DNA of 13,423 bases from JBFMFE01 sp040752295 (GTDB taxonomy: Bacteria; UBP15; UBA6099; JBFMBQ01): contig JBFMFE010000102.1 in assembly GCA_040752295.1 (NCBI GenBank), forward strand, positions 1-13,423, in the 5' to 3' direction. Each line of letters starts with the position of its first letter. The first letter of the stretch is position 1. The notes under the pieces are model-generated. The model did no database searches. It saw only the letters and a list, made by a program, of their open reading frames with translations, and had not been told where the DNA came from. Positions 13,157-13,423 of this stretch are shown piece by piece. Made by a program: the position numbers and the translations under genes.

Positions 13157-13298
13157 TTAACATTACAGCGCAACTTTTAGTTTTGACAGGCTGGAAGCCT
13201 GTCCCACTATTTCAAAAATATCATTTTTCAGTGGGACAGGCATCTTGCCTGTCAGAAAAAAAACCTCCATTTTTGCAAAACTTGCGCTGTAGTGTTAA
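13157..13298. repeat. Outer inverted repeats enclosing dispersed repeat copy 2
   Basis: TTAACATTACAGCGCAA (13157-13173) and TTGCGCTGTAGTGTTAA (13282-13298) match as inverted repeats at 16 of 17 positions and enclose the 69-bp double-hairpin unit at 13185-13253. The full 142-bp structure is thus a palindrome within a palindrome, like a small non-autonomous mobile element. No target-site duplication is obvious outside the arms. Copy 1 at 1740 lacks these arms but shares some flank on the right. Confidence 0.75.
13185..13253. repeat. Double-hairpin dispersed repeat, copy 2 (69 bp)
   Basis: The same two hairpins as copy 1, GACAGGCTGGAAGCCTGTC (13185-13203) and GACAGGCATCTTGCCTGTC (13235-13253), lie in the same order and at the same 69-bp length. 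The 23-base centre between CCCAC and GTGGG matches that of copy 1 at about 16 positions, with differences confined to the loop. Conserved arms and a variable loop point to selection or recent copying of the arms. It sits between two convergent genes. Confidence 0.88.
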
Positions 13299-13320
13299 CT
13301 GAACAGTACTACGTTTTTCC

Positions 13321-13422
13321 TCACGCGGCAAGAGTGATTTCCGGCAATCTGTCTAAGTCGGCGTTTTCGAGGATGAATAAAGCGATGTCGGAGTGATTAT
13401 CCGCAGCGAAGAGATATTCGGG
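13321..13422 (-). CDS. C-terminal end of an unidentified protein (cut by window)
   Basis: The minus-strand frame from the window edge to TGA at 13321-13323 encodes 33 residues ending EITLAA, with a soluble-protein composition (LFAADNHSDIALFILENADL) and no stop in between. The start and most of the gene lie to the right of the window. It is convergent with the SCP2-like gene. I cannot name the family from this fragment, and a chance open frame of this length is not excluded. Confidence 0.45.
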   Translation of the reverse strand, partial: PEYLFAADNHSDIALFILENADLDRLPEITLAA

Positions 13423-13423
13423 A

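Noticed and set aside
13157..13298. CRISPR array or insertion sequence
   Set aside because: There are no regularly spaced direct repeats and no transposase gene. The structure is a single palindromic unit.

Overview
The window reads as chromosomal DNA of an uncultured, probably anaerobic, two-membrane bacterium. The genes are GC-rich and separated by short AT-rich gaps. The envelope signs are a lipobox lipoprotein, two proteins with Sec signal peptides and a set of type IV pilin-like proteins. The anaerobic sign is a tungsten-type aldehyde:ferredoxin oxidoreductase. No ribosomal or other phylum-level marker is present, so I do not assign a phylum.

Left edge (1-391): no convincing gene. A textbook sigma70-type promoter (TTGACA, 17 bp, TATAAT) points left into about 300 bp packed with perfect hairpins, including a three-way junction. 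This could be a structured RNA or leader, or a palindromic repeat element.

Leftward block A (392-2979): a sensor with two membrane helices, HAMP, PAS and a histidine phosphoacceptor domain but no ATPase domain, followed by an iron(III)-type ABC substrate-binding protein with no permease or ATPase in view. A 69-bp double-hairpin repeat sits between them. The sensor has its own promoter, with a 16-bp palindrome over the predicted start of transcription. Just upstream is an AT-rich gap with a cluster of DnaA-box-like sites.

Leftward block B (3163-10583): from its far end, a lipoprotein, a secreted Ig-like protein and a metallo-beta-lactamase-fold hydrolase come first. They are followed by a promoter and four minor (pseudo)pilins in the order FimT/GspH, PilV/GspI, PilW/GspJ, PilX/GspK, coupled by overlapping or nearly touching stops and starts. 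Last is a 470-residue protein that I do not recognise. The pilin set would form the tip or priming complex of a type IV pilus or type II secretion pseudopilus; the machinery itself is elsewhere.

Rightward block C (10621-13029): a strong promoter carrying a perfect inverted repeat across its -10 box drives the aldehyde:ferredoxin oxidoreductase and, 54 bases later, a small SCP2-like lipid-carrier protein. This looks like a regulated two-gene unit for oxidising aldehydes.

Right edge (13030-13423): a hairpin, a second 69-bp double-hairpin repeat lying inside an outer pair of 17-bp inverted repeats, and the last 33 codons of a leftward gene cut by the window.
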